Part shown: positions 7,801 through 12,909 of the stretch, in pieces
Layout: every line of letters starts with the position of its first letter
How positions within the stretch are numbered: the first letter of the stretch is position 1
DNA from: Cephalothrix spiralis
Taxonomy: Eukaryota > Nemertea > Palaeonemertea > Archinemertea > Cephalotrichidae
Direction of reading: 5' to 3'
DNA: 13,724 nucleotides
Assembly (NCBI GenBank): GCA_032353305.1
Contig: JAUCNG010114434.1
Location: forward strand, 1 to 13,724
The notes under the pieces: model-generated
What the model saw: only the letters and a program-made list of their open reading frames with translations
What the model was told of the DNA's origin: nothing
Database searches by the model: none
Translations under genes and position numbers: made by a program

Positions 7801-9756
7801 TTGGGGACAGCGTTGTTGCGAAATTCCGAAACTCTGCATTTTATGGTTCTGAGACGCTGCGTTGCGTTATTTGCAGTATTCCGCATATATAGTGTTTCTG
7901 TATATTCTACAGGGTATAAGGACTGCGGAATTTCCGCATTTAAGGCAAATTTGGGAATTGCGGAGATTTGGCACATTGCTTCTTTATTCCGCATTTACAC
8001 GTTGCGGAGATTCATACTTTGCGGAAAAGCGCAGAGCTGAATGCGGTATTTGGGCCGTCCATAATGTACGTACGCTCGAATTTGCCGATTTTTTTATCCC
8101 CAGCCTTAATGTACGCAGTTAGTAATAATTCGCTAGACCCCAAGAGCGTATTACGGATTTTTTGAACCCCCCCCCCCCCAACCAAATATTAATACTACAG
8201 GTAAAACTTGTGCATATTCATTCATAAGTATGTACAATTGAAATTACCCTCTGTTCCAAAAAGTACATACGCTATCATTTCTGGACACATATTTCAAGTT
8301 TGGCTGCTGCTTAGCAGGTACCATTCATCAATTTAGTAAGAAAATTTCGGGCAATTCAGATCGAACTACACAACTTCCCCGTACAGTTATATTTAGTATT
8401 ACAAGAGCGCTGCCTCCCCCGTTGACTTCGAGTAGTCGGTTAATATGTTGCATGATAATGATTTTTCTTCTTCTTTTTCACCAGGCGTGCAACTCTTTGT
8501 GGTACACTTGATTATTTACCACCTGAGATGATAGAAGGTAAAATGCACGACGAACAAGTTGATTTGTGGAGTTTAGGTGTTTTATGCTATGAATTCTTAA
8601 TTGGAAAACCACCATTCGAAGCAGAAAGTCATTCAGAAACTTATGCTAGGATCTCAAAAGTGGACCTCAAATTTGCACCACATGTGTCTGAAGGTGCCAG
8701 GGATTTGGTAAAAAAGGTAAGTTGAATGGATAAGCTCCACTGTGTGTCCCAATAAAATGTAAAACAGCCAGAGACGTAGACTCAATTATGAATATTTTTA
8801 AAAATTACGAAAAATACCCCCGAGCATGGTCTTCTCTCTCTTCGGGGATTTATATCTCATCGGAAATCAATTTTCGGAACATTCCGGTCCCTGGTCTGCA
8901 CTAGTTGTAGTGTTTTCGGAATACATCGGCATGATCGAAATCGATAAAAACCACGATCATGCAGAGGGGGGGGGGTCATAGAAAATTTGCATAAACTAGG
9001 CTGAAATAAATTGCAAAATGGCAGGCCTCTCAGTTCTCCTAAAACTTGAGGGTATCCTAAAATATGACAATTTCTCCTAAAATCTCAAAAAATCCTATTA
9101 TTTCTCATAAAATTTGATGAAAATTGTTTAAAGTTACAAAAAAATTTCCGCCTCGCTACGCTGATCATTTAAGTTTATTTGTGCAAAGGCGCGGGACAAA
9201 AATTTAAAACTTATTATGGTTAGAGTCTCTTAATTAATTATACGCACTTACATTTGTGCTATCTACTTAAGGTTCACTTTCTTATTATGTAATTATTGCA
9301 TAAAATTCATGCTTTGAAAATAAAAAAACTTAATTTTTAAAAAATAATTAATTATATTGATTTATTGAAAAGCAAAATATTTTGTTTGTAGTAAAGGAAA
9401 GTTAATAGAAAATTCACTCATATTATCATAAAATCTCATAAATTGCTAGAAAATCTCCTAAAATATTGCTCCATAATCTCCCAAATCTCCTAAATTTAAT
9501 ATTAAAATCCTAAAATTGAGATAGCAAAAATAACTGTGAGGCCTGTCCGATATATTTTTGTGCTGCGAATTTATTTTTTCCAAAAAGAAATTGAAATGTA
9601 TGATTTTAATTACAGCTACTCCGTCATGATCCAAATAAAAGACTCCCATTAGACGAAGTTCTGGTTCATCCTTGGATAAGGAGTAATGCTCGAACGGATG
9701 CACTTCAAACCCCATCAAGTGGTCCATCGGGTGGTCCAAAAATAAATAAATCCTGA
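1855..9756 (+). CDS. AURKA: Aurora-family mitotic serine/threonine protein kinase (9 coding exons, 340 aa)
   Basis: Joining 1855-1863, 1962-2018, 2685-2788, 4618-4729, 5372-5451, 6447-6585, 6899-7047, 8485-8716 and 9616-9756 gives 1023 nt with no internal stop. The predicted protein phosphorylates Ser/Thr in Arg-rich contexts and, by family, acts at centrosomes, spindle and chromosomes in mitosis. Visible features: KEN motif at 7-9; KRVL (A-box-like) at 30-33; glycine loop GKGKFGHV at 72-79; ATP-anchoring K94; alpha-C E113; G130 at the TPX2/INCENP selectivity site; HRD at 186-188 with N193; DFG at 206-208 followed by W209; activation-loop RRAT with T220 (equivalent to human Aurora A T288); PPE at 229-231; RLPL (D-box-like RxxL) at 303-306; HPW at 312-314. 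The kinase domain (about 65-315) aligns without gaps to human Aurora A at a constant offset of 68 at the residues checked. The N-terminus is short, nearer Aurora B length (344 aa) than Aurora A (403 aa). The G-R-E-K combination suggests an undivided A/B-type Aurora, so the symbol is approximate. Confidence 0.96.
1962..2018 (+). CDS. AURKA: Aurora kinase coding exon 2 (residues 4-22)
   Basis: The exon lies between acceptor ATTTCAG (ending 1961) and donor GTAAGT at 2019, 19 codons in phase 0-0. It encodes the SKEN stretch (KEN at 7-9), which mirrors the N-terminal SKEN of human Aurora A, an APC/C-Cdh1 recognition motif. A KRSP at 19-22 is a minimal proline-directed phosphorylation site. Confidence 0.88.
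2019..2684 (+). other. Intron 2 (666 bp)
   Basis: The intron is bounded by GTAAGT and TTTTCAG. Most of it is one full-length copy of the CAGGCCTCACAG element (2098-2528). No alternative exon is evident. Intron 1 (1864-1961) is only 98 bp and holds nothing else. Confidence 0.88.
2098..2528 (+). mobile_element. CAGGCCTCACAG miniature element, copy 1 (431 bp, full length)
   Basis: The ends are inverted: CAGGCCTCACAG at 2098 and TCTGTGAGGCCTG finishing at 2528, an 11-bp perfect core CAGGCCTCACA. Both subterminal zones reiterate CTCCTAAAATCT-like motifs, and the centre carries CTTGCTTCGCTCGGCTT and GCAAAGATTATATTG, which recur in copies 2 and 3. The flanking octamers GTAGCTGA and GTAGCAGC match at 6 of 8 positions, compatible with a decayed 8-bp hAT-type target duplication. 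There is no transposase frame. Family membership in hAT is inferred from the CAGG ends only. Confidence 0.75.
2685..2788 (+). CDS. AURKA: Aurora kinase coding exon 3 (residues 23-57)
   Basis: The acceptor is TTTTCAG ending 2684; the donor is AA|GTAAGA at 2789, phase 2, splitting Lys57. It encodes a polar, probably disordered N-terminal segment. KRVL at 30-33 resembles the (Q/K)RVL elements of the vertebrate Aurora A N-terminus, one of which is the A-box. The rest is rich in Gln, Ser and Asn and is not alignable with confidence. Confidence 0.88.
3030..3268. mobile_element. Inverted-repeat miniature element (about 239 bp)
   Basis: The ends form an inverted repeat of about 35 bp. The outer 15 bp (AGCACGAAAGAATTA at 3030-3044 and its complement at 3254-3268) are perfect and the next 20 match at 16 positions, ending in TAGCCTATA. 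A pentamer GAGTT occurs on both sides (3022-3026 and 3275-3279) and might be a target duplication if the true ends are a few bases further out. No coding capacity. Superfamily unassigned. Confidence 0.65.
3384..3483. repeat. Dispersed repeat shared with intron 8, copy A
   Basis: The stretch from CTCAATAAAATGTATAACAG to GCATGGTCTTCTCTC recurs in diverged form at 8748-8841. Both copies share the opening AATAAAATGTA(T/A)AACAG, an AAAAATACCCCC tract and GCATGGTCTTCTCTC. Downstream of each lies a G-run followed by GTCA (3525-3535 here), so the repeat unit may be longer than the clearly alignable part. Unknown family. Confidence 0.6.
3511..3832. repeat. Imperfect foldback with GTGACCCCCC arms
   Basis: The left arm (about 3511-3570) contains CATAACTACCCCGGGGGGGTCACTT-like sequence followed by CTGATAGGGGTGTGCCG. 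The right arm (about 3773-3832) is its diverged complement, containing GCGGCACACTCTATCAAC and GAGTGACCCCCCTGGG. Inside the loop are two copies of (C/T)GAATTGACTT near 3587 and 3731. This could be a decayed miniature element, or two opposed copies of one repeat end. Confidence 0.5.
3985..4560 (-). mobile_element. 5'-truncated non-LTR retrotransposon fragment (decayed reverse transcriptase C-terminal part)
   Basis: On the minus strand an open frame at 4499-4152 (115 codons from an ATG) contains [18 protein letters not shown] followed by an aromatic-rich stretch ending ITLW. This resembles the conserved segment after the catalytic core of CR1/L2-like reverse transcriptases, where an F(G)-x-K-L-x-LF-x-(A/S)-(F/Y)C pattern precedes an LW. 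The frame stays open upstream with an HTI tripeptide at about the expected place. Downstream the minus strand reads through an AATAAA (3998-4003) into a TTATTATAATATT-like tail near 3985, as many such elements end. The catalytic motif is absent, so it is a dead fragment. Family assignment is from memory of the motif pattern. Confidence 0.5.
4618..4729 (+). CDS. AURKA: Aurora kinase coding exon 4 (residues 57-94, glycine loop to catalytic Lys)
   Basis: The acceptor CTTTCAG ends at 4617 and the donor GTAAGT begins at 4730, phase 0. The exon starts the kinase domain with a W-S-L-x-D-F-D-I-G opening, then the glycine-rich loop (72-79), then the VALK segment, whose last residue is the ATP-anchoring K94. 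Confidence 0.97.
4730..5371 (+). other. Intron 4 (642 bp)
   Basis: GT-AG intron. The only clear structure is an inverted repeat: TGTCTTGAAAGTG at 5213-5225 and its exact complement at 5288-5300, a 13-bp stem with a 62-nt loop. Open frames running into exon 5 here are in the wrong frame. Confidence 0.8.
5213..5300. repeat. 13-bp perfect inverted repeat (hairpin) in intron 4
   Basis: TGTCTTGAAAGTG at 5213-5225 is exactly complementary to 5288-5300. The right arm is followed by an ACCCCCACC tract with no counterpart on the left. It may be the core of a small decayed element or a chance hairpin. Confidence 0.5.
5372..5451 (+). CDS. AURKA: Aurora kinase coding exon 5 (residues 95-121, alpha-C helix)
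   Basis: The acceptor TTTTTTCAG ends at 5371; the donor is CAG|GTTAGT at 5452, phase 2, splitting Arg121. It encodes VLFK followed by the strongly conserved GVEHQLRRE segment; E113 would pair with K94 in the active kinase. The sequence through QSHLR is closer to Aurora A than to Aurora B. Confidence 0.96.
5921..6266 (+). mobile_element. CAGGCCTCACAG miniature element, copy 2 (left end missing)
   Basis: Homology to copy 1 starts around TGAAAAATG(T)TTAAAAAGTG at 5921 and runs through CTTGCCTTGCTTCGCTCGGC, GCAAAGATTATATTG and the CTCCTAAAAT-rich zone. It ends in a mutated terminus TGTGATGCATG at 6266 (TGTGAGGCCTG in the other copies). The left terminus is absent. It shares an internal GGCGCGGGAC block with copy 3 that copy 1 lacks, so copies 2 and 3 form one subfamily. 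Confidence 0.72.
6312..6376 (-). pseudogene. tRNA-derived relic (SINE head or tRNA pseudogene)
   Basis: Read on the minus strand, GGGGTAGCGCGCTGA (6364-6350) matches a tRNA D-arm/A-box and GGTTCGAC (6328-6321) matches a TPsiC/B-box, with plausible spacing and a CCCATTCC-like anticodon-loop region between them. The anticodon stem has mismatches and the acceptor stem does not pair, so it is not a functional tRNA. It lies about 45 bp beyond the right end of repeat copy 2. It could be a SINE promoter remnant or a degenerate tRNA copy. Confidence 0.5.
6447..6585 (+). CDS. AURKA: Aurora kinase coding exon 6 (residues 121-167, hinge)
   Basis: The acceptor CTTTTCAG ends at 6446 and the donor GTAAGT begins at 6586, phase 0. 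The exon carries [10 protein letters not shown] with G130, the Aurora A-type residue (Aurora B has Asn). It also carries the hinge [15 protein letters not shown], whose R147, E149 and K152 are the Aurora B-type residues (Aurora A has Leu, Thr, Arg). Confidence 0.97.
6586..6898 (+). other. Intron 6 (313 bp)
   Basis: GTAAGT donor and TATTTCAG acceptor. I see no repeat, hairpin or coding sequence in it. Confidence 0.85.
6899..7047 (+). CDS. AURKA: Aurora kinase coding exon 7 (residues 168-217, catalytic loop and DFG)
   Basis: The acceptor TATTTCAG ends at 6898; the donor is a weaker AG|GTTTGT at 7048, phase 2, splitting Arg217. It encodes the catalytic loop HRDIKPEN (D188, K190, N193) and the metal-binding [11 protein letters not shown] stretch. 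All catalytic residues are intact. Confidence 0.97.
7140..7245. mobile_element. Foldback element (106 bp, two arms of about 40 bp)
   Basis: The left arm starts GGTAAATACTTTATCCCGAC and continues CTAGTAGAGGTACAA to about 7185. The right arm (about 7201-7245) is its complement, with TTATCCCGACTAG(A/T)AGAGGTACAA shared apart from one mismatch and a 2-nt gap near the outer end. The loop is only about 15 nt around AGTGTACATGCCGGA. The near-complete pairing suggests a compact miniature element or an inverted duplication. No target duplication was identified. Confidence 0.65.
7285..7640. mobile_element. G-rich miniature element with GAGGGTCTAGATG termini (356 bp)
   Basis: The ends are GAGGGTCTAGATG at 7285-7297 and its complement at 7628-7640; the complements continue for several bases (GGGTC). 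Both immediate flanks read TTTTTA (7279-7284 and 7641-7646), a possible 6-bp target duplication, though low-complexity. The interior reiterates AACGGGA(G/C)(C/G)GGAA variants at least eight times, always on the + strand (for example near 7324, 7357, 7467, 7499, 7553 and 7602), with GGGTTAACGGAA twice. No coding frame. Superfamily unknown. Confidence 0.65.
7755..8040. repeat. Degenerate repeats rich in TTCCGCAT / TGCGGA
   Basis: A unit resembling CGTTGCGTT(G/A)TTTGC(G/A)GTA(G/T)(A/T)CCGCAT occurs at about 7763 and again at about 7857, a spacing of about 94 bp, with looser versions at about 7960-8000. TTCCGCAT and its complement ATGCGGA-like octamers recur throughout, so the region is both repetitive and partly self-complementary. 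Long overlapping open frames on both strands here (129 and 112 codons, the former starting from TTG or GTG-type codons) are better explained by the GC-richer repeats than by a gene. Confidence 0.5.
8485..8716 (+). CDS. AURKA: Aurora kinase coding exon 8 (residues 217-294, activation loop and C-lobe)
   Basis: The acceptor TTTTTCACCAG ends at 8484 and the donor GTAAGT begins at 8717, phase 0. It supplies RRATLCGT with the autophosphorylation Thr T220 and C222 (equivalent to human Aurora A C290), then the Aurora-diagnostic [11 protein letters not shown] and [12 protein letters not shown] segments. This is the largest exon of the gene. Confidence 0.97.
8748..8841. repeat. Dispersed repeat shared with intron 3, copy B
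   Basis: Diverged match to 3384-3483: CCCAATAAAATGTAAAACAG at the start, AAAAATACCCCC in the middle and GCATGGTCTTCTCTC at the end. It is followed some 125 bp later by a G-run plus GTCA (8966-8978), as in copy A, so the unit may extend to about 8980. Confidence 0.6.
9022..9545 (+). mobile_element. CAGGCCTCACAG miniature element, copy 3 (524 bp)
   Basis: The left end CAGGCCTCTCAG at 9022 and right end CTGTGAGGCCTG at 9545 are inverted with one mismatch. The interior follows copy 1 but has an extra AT-rich block of about 120 bp (about 9242-9355) and shares the GGCGCGGGAC block with copy 2. No matching octamers flank it (left CAAAATGG, right TCCGATAT). Its right end lies 70 bp before exon 9. 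Confidence 0.73.
9616..9756 (+). CDS. AURKA: Aurora kinase coding exon 9 (residues 295-340 and stop)
   Basis: The acceptor TTACAG ends at 9615. It encodes [12 protein letters not shown], with a D-box-like RxxL at 303-306 at the position of the human Aurora A D-box, then HPW (312-314), marking the end of the kinase fold. The tail ends in a Ser/Gly/Pro-rich segment (328-335), with TGA at 9754-9756. Two overlapping AATAAA hexamers (9741-9750) lie inside the last codons. Confidence 0.96.
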   Translation, partial: LLRHDPNKRLPLDEVLVHPWIRSNARTDALQTPSSGPSGGPKINKS

Positions 9757-9768
9757 TCAGTCATACAA

Positions 9769-9774
9769 AATAAA
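9769..9774 (+). terminator. Candidate poly(A) signal AATAAA (proximal)
   Basis: A canonical hexamer 12 nt after the stop codon, followed by T/GT-rich sequence (TTTATTTCTGTG, ATGTG) that could act as the downstream element. Use of this site would give a 3' UTR of only about 30-50 nt. A second AATAAA lies at 10139-10144. Confidence 0.5.
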
Positions 9775-10138
9775 CGATTTATTTCTGTGATAAAAATGTG
9801 CAAATGAAAATAAGCAATTAGAATGTGCTCTGAAAGCTAACTGTCTGAAATCATGAAATCTGGCTCGAATTTTGGATAATGATGAAGTAATTATGTAAAT
9901 CCTATTCCAACCTTGTATTTTGGACATTCTATTTTCTCTATGCATTATTGTGCTATGATTCAGCCAGTTTCCCCGTTCTCGTAAAAGAAAAGAAAGATCA
10001 GCTACGAAAATCTTCGGAATGTCACAGGGTTCATGCCGCTCATGCGCCCCCTTTATTACCTGGAAAGTCTTAAGTTTTGATTCCAGTCCATGGAAAATCG
10101 GAAAACATTCCAGGTAAAAAGTGCTTGGATCTAAAAAA

Positions 10139-10144
10139 AATAAA
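10139..10144 (+). terminator. Candidate poly(A) signal AATAAA (distal)
   Basis: AATAAA following an A-run, about 385 nt past the stop codon. It would give a 3' UTR of about 0.4 kb. The sequence cannot tell which signal is used. Confidence 0.3.
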
Positions 10145-10164
10145 GTATTTTTCGCTGTGCATAC

Positions 10165-10364
10165 ATGTAATTTTCCACTAATCAAAATTAAATTGTTTTC
10201 GTCTCGTTTCGCTCGACTTTTTGTATTGATTTTTAAAATTTAGGTCTTATATTATTAGAACACCCAATGCGTTACGCTTTCTACGGGTTTTAGATTTAGT
10301 ATCCAAAAACAGATAGATTGTGATTTGGACTAAGTTGACAGTCGGAATGTAATTTTCCACTAAT
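10165..10364. repeat. 18-bp direct repeats 182 bp apart
   Basis: ATGTAATTTTCCACTAAT is present at 10165-10182 and again, unchanged, at 10347-10364. The 164 bp between them show no inverted termini. It might be a local duplication or the long target duplication of a decayed insertion. Confidence 0.5.
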
Positions 10365-10850
10365 TAGAAAATTTCGCACGGCTGTAACTCTCTATATGGA
10401 GTTCATTTTTAAAACTTGAATGATTTTGAATTTATCGTTCTTACTGGTAGTTGATTATGAATATATGAAGGCCATCTGGGGTCAATGTCAACGCTACCTT
10501 TTTGAAATTGCCTATTGACATTTGAATACATTCATTATGTCTTTAAAAATTATTCACTTGTTATCTCAAACTCTTTTTTTGTGTCTAAAACACACTATAA
10601 TTTTCCTGGAAAAATGGGTAAAAACCTTCCTGGAAAAATAGTGCCACATGAGCGTATGAACTCTGAAATAGTATCCTATATTAATATTGGTCAAGGACCA
10701 GAATGCGTTTGTATGTAGTGATGTATTGTAAGTTTTAAAGTATTGTATCAACTTGCTTATTGTTAAGACCCGTGTCATTATTATAAAAATTTTGTAATTA
10801 TTGTGAAAATCTATCCTTCATTACATATTAGTGTGATTTGGTATTAAATA

Positions 10851-10921
10851 CTTATATGCCTTACAATCTTTGTAAGTAGTGTCATTATTTAAGACCGAAT
10901 GTATATAAAAAAAACAAAATT
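10851..10921. repeat. Diverged direct repeat unit, left copy
   Basis: CTTATATGCCTTACAATCTTTGTAA... TCATTATTTAAGACCGAA...TATAAAAA is matched at 11441-11516 after allowing substitutions and small gaps. A fainter, partial copy (GTATTGTATCAACTTG, TTAAGACCC, TATAAAAATTTTGTAA) precedes it at about 10740-10800. The two clear copies flank the 451-bp element, so the element probably inserted into an older tandem array. Confidence 0.55.
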
Positions 10922-10966
10922 GTATTGTAAAAGGTATAGCAGAATTGTATCAACTTGTGTAATTAT

Positions 10967-11417
10967 CACGGTGTCCCTAAAGTTTCATTTTGGGGCACAA
11001 GTCTAATGTTTTTGGGAAATGATAGCTGATAAAATACCCTTCCTGATATGGCTTTTCAAAATTAGCTTAACTGGCTACTTTTTGAGAACTGCGCATGCGC
11101 GGTCGAGTTTTAGGGTTGCACATGCACAAAACTAAAATCTTTGTACCTCAATTGGTTAATTAGGGGCATGTTTTTTAACTGTCCGTTATACCAATGTATG
11201 ACCTAAAAGTAGCCGTTTTCTAGATATAAGCAATACAAAAATGGATATTTAAATTGCTTATACATGTATCTAGAAAACAGCTAGTTATAGTTCATACATT
11301 TGTAGCCAGTTATCTATTTTTTCAAAGTCATATCAGGAAAGAGAATGTTATCAGATATCATTTCCTAAAGAGTTGCGTCCCAAAATGAAACTTTAATACA
11401 CGTTTAGGGACACCGTG
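10967..11417. mobile_element. Long-inverted-repeat element CACGGTGTCCCTAAA (451 bp)
   Basis: The termini CACGGTGTCCCTAAA (10967-10981) and TTTAGGGACACCGTG (11403-11417) are perfect complements. Pairing continues imperfectly for over 100 bp: GTTTCATTTTGGG, GGAAATGATA(G/T)CTGATAA, TTCCTGATATG and TAACTGGCTAC all appear in both arms. A second nested inverted repeat pairs the AGCCGTTTTCTAGATA region (about 11210) with its complement near 11270. Both flanks read TAT next to the ends. The centre carries the palindrome GCGCATGCGC. No open frame for a transposase. Tc1/mariner-type or other DNA-element ancestry is a guess. Confidence 0.72.
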
Positions 11418-11440
11418 TATAATTAATTTTTTGTATCAAA

Positions 11441-11516
11441 CTTATAATGCCTCACAATTTTTGTAACTAAATTAAGTCTCATTATTTGAGACCGAAGATC
11501 TATAAAAACCAAAATG
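11441..11516. repeat. Diverged direct repeat unit, right copy
   Basis: Partner of 10851-10921: CTTATAATGCCTCACAATTTTTGTAA, then TCATTATTTGAGACCGAA, then TATAAAAACCAAAAT. It is preceded by TTGTATCAAACTT, which echoes TTGTATCAACTTG before the inserted element. Confidence 0.55.
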
Positions 11517-12400
11517 TTCGGTTCAAGGATTAGCAATATTTTCTGAAATGACTGCTACCCATTTGTTATATTGTTCTGTGCTGACTACTTTCGTAGAAAA
11601 ATATTGTATATTCTAAAAAGGTATAATTGTCAACTACTACAATTAAAATTAATGTCAACATGTACATCAGTTGATCAGCATGAATATTTAACCTTTTTGG
11701 AGACTTTATTAAATAAATTGTAGATACTTAATCCACGTTATTCACTGTAATTGTTTTACATTACACCATTGATTCACGCAAGGTCGTTGCCAGTTAAAAC
11801 TGAAAACTTTAAGGTTGATTTTTTCACTGTTATTTGAAGGGGCTTTAACCCCATTTTGTCTCGATTGTATCTCAACTGACCTTGGGTTCATCTGAGCATT
11901 TACTAGCTACATCCTCGAACAGAAACCCCTTCAAGCCAGTTCAAGTGCCCAGGTGAAGACCAATATTAAAAAATCACTACGTCGTAACAATATTTTTATC
12001 CGAACACTATATATGCCTTTTGATCGGGTTGAATGGTTTAATTGCTATATGTTTTATTTCAATTATAATAGTATATTATTCGAGATTAGATACCAAGCAT
12101 TATATTTTTTTAAATATACGTTTTCCGTTCGGATAACAGATATTTAGGACACGTTGCTGATCTTCGGAATTTCCCAGTTCTTTTTTCTGCTTCCAGTTTT
12201 GGAATAGGATCAGCCGTCATATGTAGCTATTGAAGGCAGAGCTAGAGGCACTTGCATATTTGGACAACCTTTGAGATGTTTTGTAAAAATCACAAAGTTA
12301 CATAAGAAATGACGTTTGATATAAAATGCTCGGCATCTCTACAAAGCGACATCTATCATTAATAATAGCGCCCTCTATTCAATGAAAAAACGACACACAA
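11517..12400. other. Intergenic DNA without recognisable genes
   Basis: Nothing coding is recognised. The only structure seen is a short inverted repeat TTGAAGGGG / CCCCTTCAA at 11834-11842 and 11926-11934. A 64-codon open frame near 11953-12147 has no similarity I recognise and random-looking composition. Confidence 0.5.
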
Positions 12401-12404
12401 TTGG

Positions 12405-12469
12405 TGCGCCTCCTATATTTGATTGTTTGAACTATTTTACTATTGCTAACAATCAAATATAGATGGCGT
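12405..12469. repeat. Hairpin with 22-bp arms
   Basis: GCGCCTCCTATATTTGATTGTT (12406-12427, shown for its key part) pairs with AACAATCAAATATAG plus ATGGCG (12448-12468); the inner 15 bp are perfect and the outer part has about two mismatches. The loop contains GAACTATTTTAC, whose complement GTAAAATAGTTC begins right after the hairpin at about 12468, so alternative pairings overlap. Confidence 0.55.
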
Positions 12470-12589
12470 AAAATAGTTCTAACATACAAACAAATAGTTT
12501 GATGAACAAAACATTAAAAATTTTGCACTTTCGTTTATACATTATCGCGATGTGAAAAGAACGTCTTGTTTACCAGACTAACAAACAAA

Positions 12590-12640
12590 TGGCTTTTAGT
12601 ATAAATATCAAATATGGATAGAAGAACCTACTAAAAGCCA
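12590..12640. repeat. 12-bp perfect inverted repeat
   Basis: TGGCTTTTAGTA (12590-12601) and TACTAAAAGCCA (12629-12640) are exact complements with a 27-nt loop. Weaker pairing of CTAACAA-containing flanks extends outward. The downstream GATTGTTAGAACTATTTA echoes GATTGTTTGAACTATTTTA in the hairpin at 12405-12469, so the two hairpins are probably related copies. Confidence 0.55.
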
Positions 12641-12697
12641 AGTTAGATTGTTAGAACTATTTAGTACCACACAGATGGCATTTTACCATACCAAGAA

Positions 12698-12909
12698 CTC
12701 CTAGTTGGAAGGTCTAACATATCGGTCTGAGGTTACTTCGATAACTGAGTGACTGCACCATATATTTTGCTCGTGAGAGAACAGGTTAGGGTATTGGGCA
12801 GGTTGTGGTAAATACGTTCTTATCATAAGGAAGAATCCGTCGATCAACTATCGAAGTAACATCAGATGTATACCAAATACTAAAGTCTGTTAGACCTTTC
12901 AACTAGGAG
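12698..12909. repeat. Long imperfect foldback (212 bp)
   Basis: The outer arms CTCCTAGTTGGAAGGTCTAACA (12698-12719) and 12888-12909 pair at 21 of 22 positions. The inner arms CTGAGGTTACTTCGATA (12727-12743) and 12849-12865 pair at 16 of 17. Two separate well-paired blocks in register indicate one extended hairpin rather than chance. It could be a miniature transposon or an inverted duplication. Confidence 0.65.

Larger units (their letters stand above)
7048..8484 (+). other. Intron 7 (1437 bp), GC-rich islands and foldbacks
   Basis: The intron interrupts the activation-segment codon Arg217. It contains a 106-bp foldback (7140-7245), a G-rich element with inverted termini (7285-7640), a stretch of degenerate CCGCAT/TGCGGA-rich repeats (about 7755-8040) and a run of 13 C (8167-8179). 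From 8180 to 8484 I see nothing beyond the pyrimidine-rich acceptor. Confidence 0.85.
8717..9615 (+). other. Intron 8 (899 bp)
   Basis: The intron contains the second copy of the intron 3 repeat (8748-8841), a small perfect hairpin GCATGATCG/CGATCATGC (about 8930-8961), a run of ten G (8966-8975) and copy 3 of the CAGGCCTCACAG element (9022-9545). Confidence 0.85.
9757..10850. other. 3' UTR and downstream intergenic DNA
   Basis: After the stop no further Aurora-like coding appears. A minus-strand open frame across 9757-10185 opens with TTG rather than ATG and resembles no family I know. An 18-bp perfect direct repeat ATGTAATTTTCCACTAAT occurs at 10165-10182 and 10347-10364. TTCCTGGAAAAAT occurs twice, at 10603-10615 and 10627-10639. 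Confidence 0.5.

Noticed and set aside
7651-8040. Overlapping 129- and 112-codon frames on opposite strands as candidate genes
   Set aside because: Both follow from the degenerate CCGCAT/TGCGGA repeats in intron 7. Neither protein has a recognisable motif, and the + strand frame does not begin with ATG.
9757-10185. Minus-strand open frame of 142 codons facing the kinase gene tail to tail
   Set aside because: It opens at a TTG, not an ATG, has no recognisable domain and no splice or promoter context. Composition looks like chance openness.
10515-10718. 67-codon + strand frame with repeated FPGK / LPGK
   Set aside because: The peptide repeat comes from the duplicated TTCCTGGAAAAAT. The frame begins with TTG and shows no homology I can name. 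The TTCCTGGAA word also resembles a STAT-type site, but two such words alone are not evidence of regulation.
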